From Bradyrhizobium sp. 170 (lineage in GTDB: Bacteria > Pseudomonadota > Alphaproteobacteria > Rhizobiales > Xanthobacteraceae), in assembly GCF_023101085.1 (NCBI RefSeq), contig NZ_CP064703.1:8840501-8904500 (forward strand): a stretch of DNA of 64,000 nucleotides, read 5' to 3'. A program made the position numbers and the translations under genes. The stretch's first letter is position 1. Every line of letters starts with the position of its first letter. The notes beneath the pieces are model-generated. The model saw only the letters and a program-made list of their open reading frames with translations. It ran no database searches and was not told the DNA's origin. Positions 43,886-53,528 of the stretch are shown here, in pieces.

Positions 43886-44676
43886 GGCGTCCCCTCCGCC
43901 ACCCGCCCGCGCGCGACATCGAGGAACACTTCTTCCAGCGTGTTGCGGTTGTAGCGCGCCATGATCTGGTCGGGACTGTCGTCATCCTCGATGCGGCCGC
44001 GCTTCATGATGATGACGCGGTCGCACAGCCGCTCCACTTCCAGCATGTTGTGCGACGCCAGCAGGATGGTGGCGTCATGGGTCTTGCGGAAATCCTGCAA
44101 ATGCTGCCGCACCCAGTCGGCGGTATCCGGGTCGAGCGAGGCCGTCGGCTCGTCGAGCAACAGCAGCTCCGGCTGGTTGATCAGCGCCTTCGCCAGCGCG
44201 ACGCGGGTCTTCTGCCCGGCCGAGAGTTTACCGTTGGCGCGATCGAGGAAATCCTTGAGATCGAGGTCGGAGGCGAGCTGTTCGATGCGCTCGGCGAGAT
44301 TCTTCACCGCATAGAGCCGGCCGAAGATGGTGAGGTTCTGCCGCACCGTGAGCCGCATCGGCATGTCGACATAGGGGCTCTCGAAATTCATCCGGCCGAG
44401 CACCTCGGCGCTTTGCTCCGGCATCGCATGACCGAGCACCTGGACCCGCCCCGAGGTCGGCAGCACCAGCCCCATGATCATCGCGATCGTCGTGGTCTTG
44501 CCGGCGCCGTTGCCGCCGAGCAGGCCGGTGATGCTGCCCCGCGCGATCCGGAACGACACGTCATCCACCGCACGGGTGGTCTTGTAGAGTTTTATGAGAT
44601 GCGCGACGTCGATCGCGGCGGAGCTTTCCGGCCCGGCCGCGGGCGATTGCGCTGGCGCTGTCTCACTATTGTCCAT
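43882..44676 (-). CDS. ABC exporter ATP-binding protein
   Basis: 264 residues: Walker A LLGGNGAGKTTTI, signature LSAGQKTRVALAKAL, Walker B LLLLDEPTASLDP. The first ~20 residues form a flexible start. It works with the ABC-2 permease whose gene follows at once. The signature form LSAGQ and the CcmA/NodI-like length fit an exporter. Confidence 0.92.
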   Translation of the reverse strand: MDNSETAPAQSPAAGPESSAAIDVAHLIKLYKTTRAVDDVSFRIARGSITGLLGGNGAGKTTTIAMIMGLVLPTSGRVQVLGHAMPEQSAEVLGRMNFESPYVDMPMRLTVRQNLTIFGRLYAVKNLAERIEQLASDLDLKDFLDRANGKLSAGQKTRVALAKALINQPELLLLDEPTASLDPDTADWVRQHLQDFRKTHDATILLASHNMLEVERLCDRVIIMKRGRIEDDDSPDQIMARYNRNTLEEVFLDVARGRVAEGTP

Positions 44677-44720
44677 GACTGCCCGTTCATTGGGCCATCA
44701 TGGCTGATAGTGCAAGGGAA

Positions 44721-44770
44721 GCCGTCATGCCCGGGCTTGTGCTCCGGACGGCTATGCCCGGCCATGACGG
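44721..44770. repeat. Short palindrome in the divergent ABC / regS region
   Basis: GCCGTCATGCCCGGGC at left and GCCCGGCCATGACGG at right form a hairpin. It lies 61 bases before the regS start. Confidence 0.7.
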
Positions 44771-44830
44771 AGAAAGCGAACCTGACCGCGCGAATTTGTG
44801 ATCGCACGCCCGCGCGGCTAAACTCCCGAA

Positions 44831-46156
44831 ATGTCCGACGTCGCCGCCTCCGATTTCCGCCTTCCGCACCGCTATGTCCGTCTCGATACGATCCTGCGGC
44901 TGCGCTGGCTGGCAGCACTCGGCCAGCTCACCGCGATCTTCATCGTGGCGCATGGGCTGGAATTCGCCTTTCCCGTCATTGCCTGCGTCGCCATCGTCGG
45001 CGTCTCGGCGCTGCTCAATCTCGCGCTGCAGGTTGCCTTCAATCCGATGCAGCGGCTGGAACCTGGCTATGCGGCGGCGCTGCTCGCACTCAACATCGTC
45101 GAATTGGCCGCGTTGCTGTTCCTGACCGGAGGGTTGCAGAATCCGTTTTCGTTTCTGTTCCTCGGCCCGGTCCTGATCTCGGCGACGGTGCTGCCGATCC
45201 GGATGACGGTCGGGCTCGGCCTGCTCGCGGTCGCCTGCGCTTCGGCGCTGGTGTTCTTCCACCTGCCACTCCCGTGGGACAGCGAAGATCCGCTGGTGCT
45301 GCCGCCGATCTATCTGTTCGGGGTCTGGCTCTCGATCGTGCTCGCGATCGGCGTCACCAGCCTCTATGCGTTCCAGGCGACCGAGGAGGCGCGGAAGCTT
45401 TCCGATGCGCTGGCCGCGACCGAGCTGGTGCTGACGCGCGAGCAGCATCTGACCCAGCTCGACGGCCTTGCGGCTGCCGCCGCGCACGAACTCGGCACGC
45501 CGCTCTCGACCATCTTCCTGATTTCGCGGGAGCTGGAAAAGACGGTCGACGGCAACGACTCGTTGGCGTCGGATCTCAAAACCCTGCGCGAGCAGGCACA
45601 GCGCTGCCGGGACATCCTGGCCAAGATCACCCAGCTTTCCTCCTCCGGCGCGCCGTTCGACCTCATGCCGCTGTCGACGCTGATCGAGGAAGCGGTGGCG
45701 CCGCATCGCGATTTCGACGTGGCGATCAAGGTGCGGCTAGCTGTCGCAGCCACGCGCGAGCCGGTCGTCGCCCGGAACCCGGCCATCCTCTACGGCGTCG
45801 GCAACATCCTTGAAAATGCCGTCGATTTCGCCCGGACGACCGTGGAGGTGAACGCCTGGTGGAACGCCGATACGGTCGAAATCGTCATTTCCGACGACGG
45901 CCCCGGCATCGCGCCCGATATGCTGAAACGGATCGGGGAACCCTATTTATCAAGGCGCCGCAGCGCCGATGAGGCCCACGGCGAACGCGCCGGCCTCGGC
46001 CTTGGCGTGTTCATCGCCCGCACACTGCTGGAACGGACCGGCGCCAAGGTTTCGTTCTCCAACCGGACCTTTCCCGATCACGGCGCCGTGGTGCAGATCG
46101 CCTGGCCGCGCGCCCGTTTCGAGGCCGAGGAAAGTCCTGTAGGCCCAGCGGATTAG
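44831..46156 (+). CDS. regS: Redox sensor histidine kinase RegS/RegB/PrrB
   Basis: 441 residues with six helices. GGLQNPF at 100-106 is the ubiquinone-binding heptapeptide loop of RegB. The H-box is AAAAHELGTPLST with His219, and Cys259 in QAQRCRDIL stands 40 residues later, the same distance as His225 and the redox-active Cys265 in Rhodobacter RegB. The ATPase domain ends with ERAGLGLGVFIARTLLERTG. It senses quinone redox state and phosphorylates the regulator encoded 105 bases downstream. Confidence 0.93.
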   Translation: MSDVAASDFRLPHRYVRLDTILRLRWLAALGQLTAIFIVAHGLEFAFPVIACVAIVGVSALLNLALQVAFNPMQRLEPGYAAALLALNIVELAALLFLTGGLQNPFSFLFLGPVLISATVLPIRMTVGLGLLAVACASALVFFHLPLPWDSEDPLVLPPIYLFGVWLSIVLAIGVTSLYAFQATEEARKLSDALAATELVLTREQHLTQLDGLAAAAAHELGTPLSTIFLISRELEKTVDGNDSLASDLKTLREQAQRCRDILAKITQLSSSGAPFDLMPLSTLIEEAVAPHRDFDVAIKVRLAVAATREPVVARNPAILYGVGNILENAVDFARTTVEVNAWWNADTVEIVISDDGPGIAPDMLKRIGEPYLSRRRSADEAHGERAGLGLGVFIARTLLERTGAKVSFSNRTFPDHGAVVQIAWPRARFEAEESPVGPAD

Positions 46157-46261
46157 GCGAAAGCGAGCCGATCGATTTTTGTGGGGCCTTGGCAGTGCAA
46201 AACTGCCGCGCCATATGCTCTATATGATGCCCTGCATCCGCAACCCCGGGGGAACCCGACT

Positions 46262-46816
46262 TTGAACGCCATCGCCGAACTGAACGATCTCGCCGACCGC
46301 TCGCTGCTGATCGTCGAGGACGACAAGCCGTTTCTCGAGCGCCTGTCGCGCGCGATGGAAACCCGCGGCTTCGCGGTGACATCCTGCGACACCGTGTCCG
46401 ACGGGCTGGCGCAGATCAACAAGGCCGCGCCGGCCTTCGCGGTGGTGGACCTGCGGCTCGGCGACGGCAACGGGCTCGATGTGGTGTCGGCGCTGAAGCG
46501 CAAGCGCCCCGACGCGCGCACCATCGTGCTGACCGGCTACGGCAACATCGCAACCGCCGTCACGGCGGTGAAGATGGGCGCGGTGGATTATCTCTCGAAG
46601 CCCGCCGACGCCGACGACGTCGTCGCAGCGTTGCTCGCCAGCGGCACCGAGAAATCCGAGCTGCCGTCAAATCCGATGTCGGCGGATCGCGTGCGCTGGG
46701 AACACATCCAGCGCATCTACGAGATGTGCAATCGCAACGTCTCGGAGACGGCGCGGCGGCTCAACATGCACCGCCGTACCTTGCAGCGGATTCTCGCCAA
46801 GCGCGCGCCGCGATAG
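46262..46816 (+). CDS. regR: Redox response regulator RegR/RegA/ActR
   Basis: 184 residues, exactly the RegA length, if the TTG at 46262 is the start (GGGGGAA upstream); the frame is open to 46181 but lacks family support. The receiver has SLLIVEDDKPF, Asp63 in FAVVDLRLGDG and the lysine in DYLSKPAD. The DNA-binding end is the nearly invariant Fis-type helix NVSETARRLNMHRRTLQRIL. It should control respiratory, carbon- and nitrogen-fixation genes; in B. japonicum RegR acts on fixR-nifA. Confidence 0.94.
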   Translation: MNAIAELNDLADRSLLIVEDDKPFLERLSRAMETRGFAVTSCDTVSDGLAQINKAAPAFAVVDLRLGDGNGLDVVSALKRKRPDARTIVLTGYGNIATAVTAVKMGAVDYLSKPADADDVVAALLASGTEKSELPSNPMSADRVRWEHIQRIYEMCNRNVSETARRLNMHRRTLQRILAKRAPR

Positions 46817-46831
46817 CATCCCGTCGTAGTT

Positions 46832-46919
46832 TCGTAGGGTGGGCAAAGCGCAGCGTGCCCACCACCTGTCCGCGACCGTTGTCTTGAATGGTGGGCACGC
46901 TTCGCTTTGCCCACCCTAC
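46832..46919. repeat. GTAGGGTGGGCAAAGCG-type palindrome after regR
   Basis: GTAGGGTGGGCAAAGCGCAG at left, GCTTTGCCCACCCTAC at right; near-identical to 61515-61597. It separates convergent regR and mmcB. Confidence 0.85.
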
Positions 46920-46930
46920 GGCACCGTCTC

Positions 46931-47416
46931 TCAAAACTCCGCGTGCCCCTGCGGATCGACCAGGCGGTTGATCCGCTGCGCTGCCGCCATCGCAAAACGC
47001 ACGGTCATCGATTTGCGCGTGGCCGCCGGCAGGCGATGCTCCGGGGCCTCGCAATGCAGGTGCGCGCCGTAGGCATCGGCGATGATCAGGCCGGTATCTT
47101 GCGGAAAGATCTCGCAAGGCAGGTCCTGCGTGAAGGCGAAGAACAGTCGGTCGCAATGCATCCGGTAGTCCTGCCATTTCTGATCGGCGCGCAGGTCTTC
47201 CACCGATGACTTGATCTCGACGATCCAGATTTCGCCCTTGTCGTTCAGCGCCACCAGATCGGCGCGACGCCCGGACGGCAGCGGCAATTCGCTGATGCAG
47301 GAGAACCCCAGCGATCGCAACAGCCGCGCGGTGCCGCGTGCGATTGCGAGCGCCGTCTCCGACTGGCGGCGGTCTAGCGGCGGCACGAGGCTGATCTGGC
47401 GCGCTGATGATTCCAT
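46931..47416 (-). CDS. mmcB: MmcB-family DNA repair protein
   Basis: 161 residues. RRADLVALNDKGEIWIVEIK is the PD-(D/E)xK-like core, with SSVEDLRADQKWQDYR behind it, typical of MmcB (DUF of alphaproteobacteria). In Caulobacter MmcB belongs to the SOS/mitomycin response. The ATG at 47416 is clear. Confidence 0.87.
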   Translation of the reverse strand: MESSARQISLVPPLDRRQSETALAIARGTARLLRSLGFSCISELPLPSGRRADLVALNDKGEIWIVEIKSSVEDLRADQKWQDYRMHCDRLFFAFTQDLPCEIFPQDTGLIIADAYGAHLHCEAPEHRLPAATRKSMTVRFAMAAAQRINRLVDPQGHAEF

Positions 47417-47582
47417 GGTCGTGAACCCTATCCGATTTCACGACGACCACCCAGCAGCGATGCCAAGTCCGGCGCAAAGCCGGCCACAAATTTGTCCGTA
47501 GCCCGCCCCTTTTGGACCTCAGCGCACCGTGAAGCCGGGGAACCTTGGCTTTGAGGGACAAAACACTGGAGGAGATTCAACG

Positions 47583-48701
47583 ATGCCGCGCATCGCTACA
47601 TCAGCTTTTGCCCTCGCCTTCACGGCCCTATCGCTGTCCGCCGGCCCGTCGCCAGCCCTTGCAAAACCCGCCGTCGAAGTCGCCTTTGTGCTCGACACCA
47701 CCGGCTCGATGGGCGGCCTGCTCGAAGGCGCCAAGCGCAAGATCTGGTCGATCGCGACCGCGATCGTCGATTCCAACCCCGACGCCGACATCCGCATGGG
47801 CCTCGTCGCCTATCGCGACATCGGCGACGACTACGTCACGAAAAAGGTCGAACTCACCACCGACATCCAGGATCTCTATGCCAACCTTCTCGAACTGAAG
47901 GCCCGCGGCGGCGGCGACTGGCCGGAGAGCGTCAACGAGGCGCTCGATGTGGCCGTCAACAAGCTGCAATGGACCTCCGGCGGCGACACCAGGCGGATCG
48001 TGTTCCTGGTCGGCGACGCGCCGCCGCACATGGATTACGCGCAGGACACCAAGTATCCGCGCACGCTTTCGGTGGCGCGGCAGAGGGACATCATCGTCAA
48101 CGCGGTGCTGGCCGGCGATGCCCGCGATACCGAGCGGGTGTGGCGCGACATCGCCCAGAACGGCAACGGCCGCTTCATCCCGATCCCGCAGGACGGCGGC
48201 CAGGTCGTCATCATCGAAACGCCTTACGACGAGGAGATCATCATCCTGCAGCGGGAGATCAACGGCACCGTGATCCCTTACGGACCGAAACACCTGCAGA
48301 AGCGCACCGAGGGCAAGACCAAGCAATTGTCCGAGGTCGCCGCCGCCGCGCCGGCGCAGGCCTCGGAGATGGCGAGCTACCTCAACAAGCGCTCGAAAGT
48401 GACTTCGGAGGCCGTCACCGGCGATGGTGACCTCGTCGCCGACGTAACCGCTGGCCGCAGCAGATTTTCCACCATCAAGGAGGAAGAGCTGCCCGACAAT
48501 CTGCGCGCGTTGAAGCCTGAGCAGCGGATGGACGAGGTCAACAAGCAGATGGGCCAGCGCAAGGCGCTCAACGAAAAGCTGTCGGCGCTGGTGGCCAAGC
48601 GCGACAAATACGTCGCCGACCAGCGCAGCAAGGCGCCGCCGAAAGCGTCATCGTTCGACCGTGTGGTCGAGGATACGCTGAAGGCGCAGATCAAGCGGTG
48701 A
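47583..48701 (+). CDS. Secreted von Willebrand factor A domain protein
   Basis: 372 residues with a signal peptide (MPRIATSAFALAFTALSLSA onward, cleavage after ALA). The vWA domain starts VAFVLDTTGSMGGL, a DxTxS-type MIDAS, and has GLVAYRDIGDDYVTKK and VFLVGDAPPHMDY. The C-terminal ~120 residues are charged and helical. GGAGGAG precedes the ATG. Probably a periplasmic metal-dependent adhesion or complex-assembly protein; partner unknown. Confidence 0.87.
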   Translation: MPRIATSAFALAFTALSLSAGPSPALAKPAVEVAFVLDTTGSMGGLLEGAKRKIWSIATAIVDSNPDADIRMGLVAYRDIGDDYVTKKVELTTDIQDLYANLLELKARGGGDWPESVNEALDVAVNKLQWTSGGDTRRIVFLVGDAPPHMDYAQDTKYPRTLSVARQRDIIVNAVLAGDARDTERVWRDIAQNGNGRFIPIPQDGGQVVIIETPYDEEIIILQREINGTVIPYGPKHLQKRTEGKTKQLSEVAAAAPAQASEMASYLNKRSKVTSEAVTGDGDLVADVTAGRSRFSTIKEEELPDNLRALKPEQRMDEVNKQMGQRKALNEKLSALVAKRDKYVADQRSKAPPKASSFDRVVEDTLKAQIKR

Positions 48702-48731
48702 GTTTGTTGACGTAACGAACTCCCTCAACGA

Positions 48732-48862
48732 GTCGTCCCCGCGAACGCGGGGACCCATAACCACCGGTGCTTGTTGTTACGCCAGGCTGAAGCTACAGCC
48801 TTCGCCTAACACACGCCCGGGGTTATGGGTCCCGGCTCGCGCTTCGCTCGGCCGGGACGACG
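48732..48862. repeat. GTCGTCCCCGCGAACGCGGGGACCC-type palindrome
   Basis: A local hairpin CCCCGCGAACGCGGGG at left, and GGGTTATGGGTCCCGGC with GGCCGGGACGAC at right, closing a larger inverted repeat. Related to 24934-25054. It lies between convergent genes. Confidence 0.8.
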
Positions 48863-48891
48863 AGAGTTTGTTGCCGGAACGCCCGATCCGC

Positions 48892-49775
48892 TCAGGCGTG
48901 CCGGCCCATGGCGAGCTGATAGATCGTAATAATCACCTCGAACAGGATCAGGAGCACGATAATCACTTCGAGCCGCAGCGAGCGCCGGGTGTCGATGATA
49001 TCGGTCAGCACCTGCGCGCTCTCGGCGATCACGGCGAGCTTGCCGTTCAGCGATTCCGCACGCTCCTTGAGCTCATACTCGTCCTCCAGCCGGGCATACA
49101 GTCGTTCCAGATGCGGCTTGTCCCAGAGCACGTCGGGCTTTTCTTCCACTTCGACCGGCCCCGACACACGGTGCCGCACCAGCAGCGCGCCGCCGATGTT
49201 TTTCAGGATCGAGCGACGGCTGCCGCGCATACGCCCGCTCTGCGCCAGTTCCCGCGCGACCGGTTCGGTCGTATCAAAGACGCTGGCAACCTCGCGTTCA
49301 TGCCGGGCCAGGACGACGCTCTTCGCCAGTGCCTCGCAAATCAGGATCAGCCGGTCAGGCGACAGGCTTTGCAGGCAGATCGGGCCGCCGGGTGCAATCT
49401 GGTCCTCCTTTTCCGGGGCCAGCTCGATGATTGCGATTTCCTCGTCGCGCCGCGCAAACTTCCCCGTCATGCGGTGGTCCAGGCCGCGGAGGAATTCCTC
49501 CTCTTCCAGCGCATTCAGCCCGATCAGGACCACCACGCCATAGCGAAAGAGAACCGCGACGCCGTTTTCATTGACGCGAAACGCCAGCGGTGTCGTCGCC
49601 AGCACGTCGCCGCGCTCGAGGCCCGACGTATTGAGGCGATCGCTACAAAAAACGCCCGCGCCGTCGTTCGGGTCCCGCCGAGCGGCGATTTGGAGACTTG
49701 GTTCATGACGTTCATGACCTGCGCATCCCGGCCGAAATCGCGGTCCGCGCCGATGCGATTTCCGTCTTTCGCCAC
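48892..49775 (-). pseudogene. RMD1/DUF155-family protein, frameshifted near the N-terminus
   Basis: The N-terminal ~45 residues (a GTG start at 49775 with AAGGA upstream, then MNVMNQVSKSPLGGTRTTAR and AFFVA) are in one frame. The rest (DRLNTSGLERGDVLATTPLA and the DUF155 core VLFRYGVVVLIGL) is in the next. The break is around 49636-49645; one added base in the coding GTAGCGATCGC would join them as AFFVADRLN. The C-terminus has the coiled coil and the single helix EVIIVLLILFEVIITIYQLA usual for RMD1. Either a broken gene or a sequencing error. Confidence 0.8.
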
Positions 49776-49877
49776 TAGATATTCCTTCCGTGCAAATCCT
49801 ACCACGGACTGAAACGGACCCCATGCCGGTTCCCGTCCGTGTTGACCCCTTTTCAAGGTAGAATATGGTGCCCCGCC

Positions 49878-50552
49878 ATGGATGACAAAACCGAGACCCA
49901 GGCCAAGGCCGGCGCGATGATCGTGCCGGTGACGCTGTTCGAGCAGAACTGCACCATCATCTGGCACGAGCCTTCCAAGAAGGCCGTGGTGATCGACCCC
50001 GGCGGGGACGTTCCCAAGATCATGGAGGCGATCAAGCAGACCGGTGTGATGGTCGAGAAGATCTGGCTCACCCACGGCCATATCGACCATGTCGGCGGTG
50101 CCGCTGATTTGCGCGACGCGCTGCAGGTGAAGATCGAGGGCCCGCATATCGCCGACAAATACCTGCTCGACAATGTCGTGAGCAGCGGCGAGCGCTTCGG
50201 CATGACTGGCGTGCGCAATTTCGGGCCCGACCGCTGGCTCGACGAAGGCGATTCTGTCTCGATCGGCGAATTGACCTTCGACATCCTGCACTGCCCCGGC
50301 CATTCACCGGGCAGCGTGGTGTTCTTCAACAAGGAATTGCGCTTCGCCCATGTCGGCGACGTGCTGTTCAACGGCTCGGTCGGACGCACCGACCTGCCCG
50401 GCGGCAACCACGCCACGCTGATCAGTTCGATCAAGGAAAAACTGCTGCCGCTCGGCGACGATGTCGGCTTCATCTGCGGCCATGGCGCGGGCTCCAGCAT
50501 CGGTCAGGAGCGCCTGACCAATCCGTTCATCACCGGCGAGATCGGAATTTAA
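49878..50552 (+). CDS. MBL-fold metallo-hydrolase (glyoxalase II-like)
   Basis: 224 residues. The metal site THGHIDHVGG (HxHxDH) is clear, with further ligands in CPGHSPGS, HVGDVLF and CGHGAGS. The short form without the glyoxalase II C-terminal domain matches the YcbL-type hydrolases. A start at 49917 (MIVPVTLFEQN) is also possible. Cytoplasmic thioester hydrolase; substrate not certain. Confidence 0.9.
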   Translation: MDDKTETQAKAGAMIVPVTLFEQNCTIIWHEPSKKAVVIDPGGDVPKIMEAIKQTGVMVEKIWLTHGHIDHVGGAADLRDALQVKIEGPHIADKYLLDNVVSSGERFGMTGVRNFGPDRWLDEGDSVSIGELTFDILHCPGHSPGSVVFFNKELRFAHVGDVLFNGSVGRTDLPGGNHATLISSIKEKLLPLGDDVGFICGHGAGSSIGQERLTNPFITGEIGI

Positions 50553-50580
50553 TTCCGCAGGGGCTGAAGGCCCGGCGCGG

Positions 50581-51792
50581 CTATTTCATCAGTCCCACAG
50601 CCGTCAGCGCGCGGGTGATGGCGGCGCCGACATCGATGCCACGGCGCTTCGGTCCGCGCGGCGCTGGCTTGGGTTGACGAACCGGCTTGTGGGACCTCGA
50701 CCACAGCGTGGCGGCAACGTCGGACGACTGCATGGATTCCGTGGCAGCGGATGGAATGACCTTCGATGCCGGCGCCGGCTTGGCCGCATCGCTGGCCGGG
50801 CTGACGCGATCGGTGAGGCCGAAGAAATCAGCGATGTGATAGGATGAGGAAATTCCTGCCTCGATCAGGAACGCACCTTCCGCACCATAGGGCTCGTCAT
50901 TGCCGGCAAGGCCGAGCGGCGTGCCATGGGCCATGTCGGTGATGGTGTAGGACTCGACGACGGTCTGCCCGTCGGCGTTCCACCAGACCTCGCGCGGATG
51001 GCCGTCGACGTCGCCGGTCGACATCGGCGCTGACGGCAGGCCGTGAACGTCGAGCCATTGCTTGACGATTTCGTTGGCGTTGCCGGGGTTCACCGTGCGA
51101 TCGGCGCTGCCGTGCCACACCGACACTTTCGGCCACGGGCCCTTGTGCTTGGAGGCCTTGCGGACGAGATCGCCCAATTTGCCGGCGGGGCGCGACGTCG
51201 ACTGCATCATGCCGCCGAGCGCTTCCCGAACATTGCCGGCGATGCCGTAGGGGAGCCCGGCGATGACGGCGCCGCCCGCGAACACTTCCGGATAGACAGC
51301 CAGCATCACCGACGTCATCGCGCCGCCGGCGGAAAGGCCGGTCACATAGATGCGGTGGGAATCGATTTTGTGATCGGTGACCATCCGCGCGACCATCTGC
51401 CGGATCGACGCGGCCTCGCCGCGGCCGCACGCGATGTCGCCCGGATTGAACCAGTTGAAACAGGTGTTGGCGTTATTGGAGCCCTGCTGTTCGGGCATCA
51501 GCAACGCAAAGCCATAGCGCTTGGCGAGCGTCGACCAGCCGGCGCCAAAGTCATAGCCCGCTGCGGTCTGGCCGCAGCCGTGCAGGACGACGACGAGCGC
51601 GGACGCGCGCGGCAACTGCTCCGGCACATAGGCGAACATCTTTAGCGCGCCGGGATTGGTGCCGAATCCTGAGATTTCGACGAGCGGACTCTGCCCCGCC
51701 GCCGAAGCGGTTCGGCCATAGATTCCCAAGCCATTGAACCCGTTCAGCTTCGGGAAATGGCGCAAGAATTCGACGTTCTTCGCAAGCGACAA
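50581..51792 (-). CDS. PHB-depolymerase-family esterase (LpqC/polyhydroxybutyrate type)
   Basis: 403 residues from a TTG start at 51792 with AGGAG six bases upstream; the ATG frame to 51894 adds residues unlike the family. The nucleophile is in VTGLSAGGAMTSVML, with the oxyanion phrase VVLHGCGQTAAGYDFGAGWS and QQGSNNANTCFNWF before it, and the histidine in ITDMAHGTPLG. The last ~80 residues are proline/basic-rich. No clear signal peptide remains with this start. Likely a carboxylesterase on polymer or aromatic esters. Confidence 0.83.
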   Translation of the reverse strand: MSLAKNVEFLRHFPKLNGFNGLGIYGRTASAAGQSPLVEISGFGTNPGALKMFAYVPEQLPRASALVVVLHGCGQTAAGYDFGAGWSTLAKRYGFALLMPEQQGSNNANTCFNWFNPGDIACGRGEAASIRQMVARMVTDHKIDSHRIYVTGLSAGGAMTSVMLAVYPEVFAGGAVIAGLPYGIAGNVREALGGMMQSTSRPAGKLGDLVRKASKHKGPWPKVSVWHGSADRTVNPGNANEIVKQWLDVHGLPSAPMSTGDVDGHPREVWWNADGQTVVESYTITDMAHGTPLGLAGNDEPYGAEGAFLIEAGISSSYHIADFFGLTDRVSPASDAAKPAPASKVIPSAATESMQSSDVAATLWSRSHKPVRQPKPAPRGPKRRGIDVGAAITRALTAVGLMK

Positions 51793-51918
51793 GATGGCTC
51801 CTGGGGCGATTGTTCTTGGATCAACGTTACCCAGAACAGATAGTTGTTGCACTGCAAAATAAAAAGGCCGTGCACTGTCATTCCCCACAATCAAATTTTT
51901 GCAGATGACGTTAATTTG

Positions 51919-53325
51919 TCATCCCGTGACCCGACGCATCCATGTCAGGAATGCGGCGCAGGCGATAATCGACAACGCAAACAGCGTGCACGCGGCAAGC
52001 AGCGCCAGCCGGCTCAGTTGATTCGATTCCACCGCAAAGAACACCGCGCCGATCGCCGCAACGCCCGCGGCGTTCGCAATCTGCGCCGTCGTGCCGTAGA
52101 TGCCGGAGGCTGCGCCGGCGCTGACGGGCCTCACAGTAGAGAGCACGCCGCTCGACAACGGCGCCATGACGAGCCCCTGGCCGTAGCCGAAGATCGTCAG
52201 CACCAGGGCAAGAGCCATCGCGGACGGCGTATCGATCCATTCGATCGCCATCACCAACGCCGCAAGGCCGGCAATCTGCACTGCGCAGCCCTCGACCAGC
52301 ACCCGCATGCCGCGACGTTTGGCGCGTGCGCCACTATGGCGCGAAGCGATCACGAAGGTCAGCGCCAGCGGCAGGAAGACGAGCCCGGCCTGCAGCGGCG
52401 GAATCTGCAGCCCCTTCTGCATGTACATCGTCATGACCAGATAGAACGACAGATTGGCGAAGAAGAAAAAGAACACCGCCGCAAGCCCGCGCATGAACGC
52501 CGCATCCGATAGCAGCGCGAGATCGATCAGCGGCATGCCGCCGCGGCGGGCAACCGTGCGCTCCAGCCCCAGGAACGCGGCGACAATGCCGACGCCTGCG
52601 GCCATCACCAGCCACGTCAGGGGCGACCAGTGCAGGTCGTGGCCGAACAGCAACGGGCCGATCAGGCACAGCAGGCCGAAAAACAGCACGATCGCACCCG
52701 GAATATCCAGCCGCGTGCCGGCCCGGCGCTGAAAGCTCGGCATGATTTTCCAGGCCGCGGCGATGATGACAGCTCCGAAGGGCACATTGACGAAGAACAC
52801 CGCACGCCAGCCGAGCCCCGCCAGATCAAGCGTGACCAGGATGCCGCCGAGCAGGAAGCCTGCCGCGCCGGCGAGGCCGAGCACGATGCCGTAAATGCCG
52901 AAGGCGCGGGCTCGCGAGGCATCCGCAAACAGCAAATGAAGGGTGGCAAGCACCTGCGGCACCATCAGCGCCGCGGTCGCGCCCTGCGCCAGCCGCGCTG
53001 CGATCAGTTCAGGGCCGGATTGCGCCAGGGCGCACCACAGCGAGGTGACGGTGAAGCCCGCGACGCCCGATATGAAGACATTGCGCGCGCCGTAGATATC
53101 GCCGAGCCGGCCGCCGGTGACGACCAGCGTGGCATAGGCGATCAGATAGATCGCGATCACAGCCTCGATCTGCGCCGCGCTCGCGTGCAGTTCGGCCGCG
53201 ATCGTCGGGATCGCGACGTTGACGATGAAGGCGTCGACCCCGAACATGAACTGCGCTGCAACGACCGTCGCAAGCACCCACCAGCGGCGCGATGTATCGA
53301 GGGGGGCTGAAACGATCTGATGCAT
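51919..53325 (-). CDS. DHA2-type MFS transporter
   Basis: 468 residues, about 14 helices. Opening WWVLATVVAAQFMFGVDAFI then NVAIPTIAAEL, motif A GGRLGDIYGARNVF, and motif-C-like GLAGAAGFLLGGILV. The ATG at 53325 is taken in place of the GTG two codons earlier. A proton-driven exporter; substrate unknown. Divergent from the FGE-like gene. Confidence 0.9.
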   Translation of the reverse strand: MHQIVSAPLDTSRRWWVLATVVAAQFMFGVDAFIVNVAIPTIAAELHASAAQIEAVIAIYLIAYATLVVTGGRLGDIYGARNVFISGVAGFTVTSLWCALAQSGPELIAARLAQGATAALMVPQVLATLHLLFADASRARAFGIYGIVLGLAGAAGFLLGGILVTLDLAGLGWRAVFFVNVPFGAVIIAAAWKIMPSFQRRAGTRLDIPGAIVLFFGLLCLIGPLLFGHDLHWSPLTWLVMAAGVGIVAAFLGLERTVARRGGMPLIDLALLSDAAFMRGLAAVFFFFFANLSFYLVMTMYMQKGLQIPPLQAGLVFLPLALTFVIASRHSGARAKRRGMRVLVEGCAVQIAGLAALVMAIEWIDTPSAMALALVLTIFGYGQGLVMAPLSSGVLSTVRPVSAGAASGIYGTTAQIANAAGVAAIGAVFFAVESNQLSRLALLAACTLFALSIIACAAFLTWMRRVTG

Positions 53326-53528
53326 GGGCACGGGCCTTGTCCGGAAATCGATGCGCCGGATGATCTCAGGCTCCGATCATGTCCGCGATTACCCCGGAGG
53401 TAAGCGATCCTTCGCTGCGCGCGCTCCTTTTGCGGGGAAGGGCCGCGGTCAAGCGCTTCAAATTGCAGCATGAACGCGAGTTGATCGGGGTGCGACCAAC
53501 GGGCATCGCTGCCGCCCAAGGATGCTTC

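Noticed and set aside
44050..45813. 587-codon plus-strand frame
   Set aside because: It spans the antisense of the ABC ATPase and an out-of-frame reading of regS; a chance fusion.
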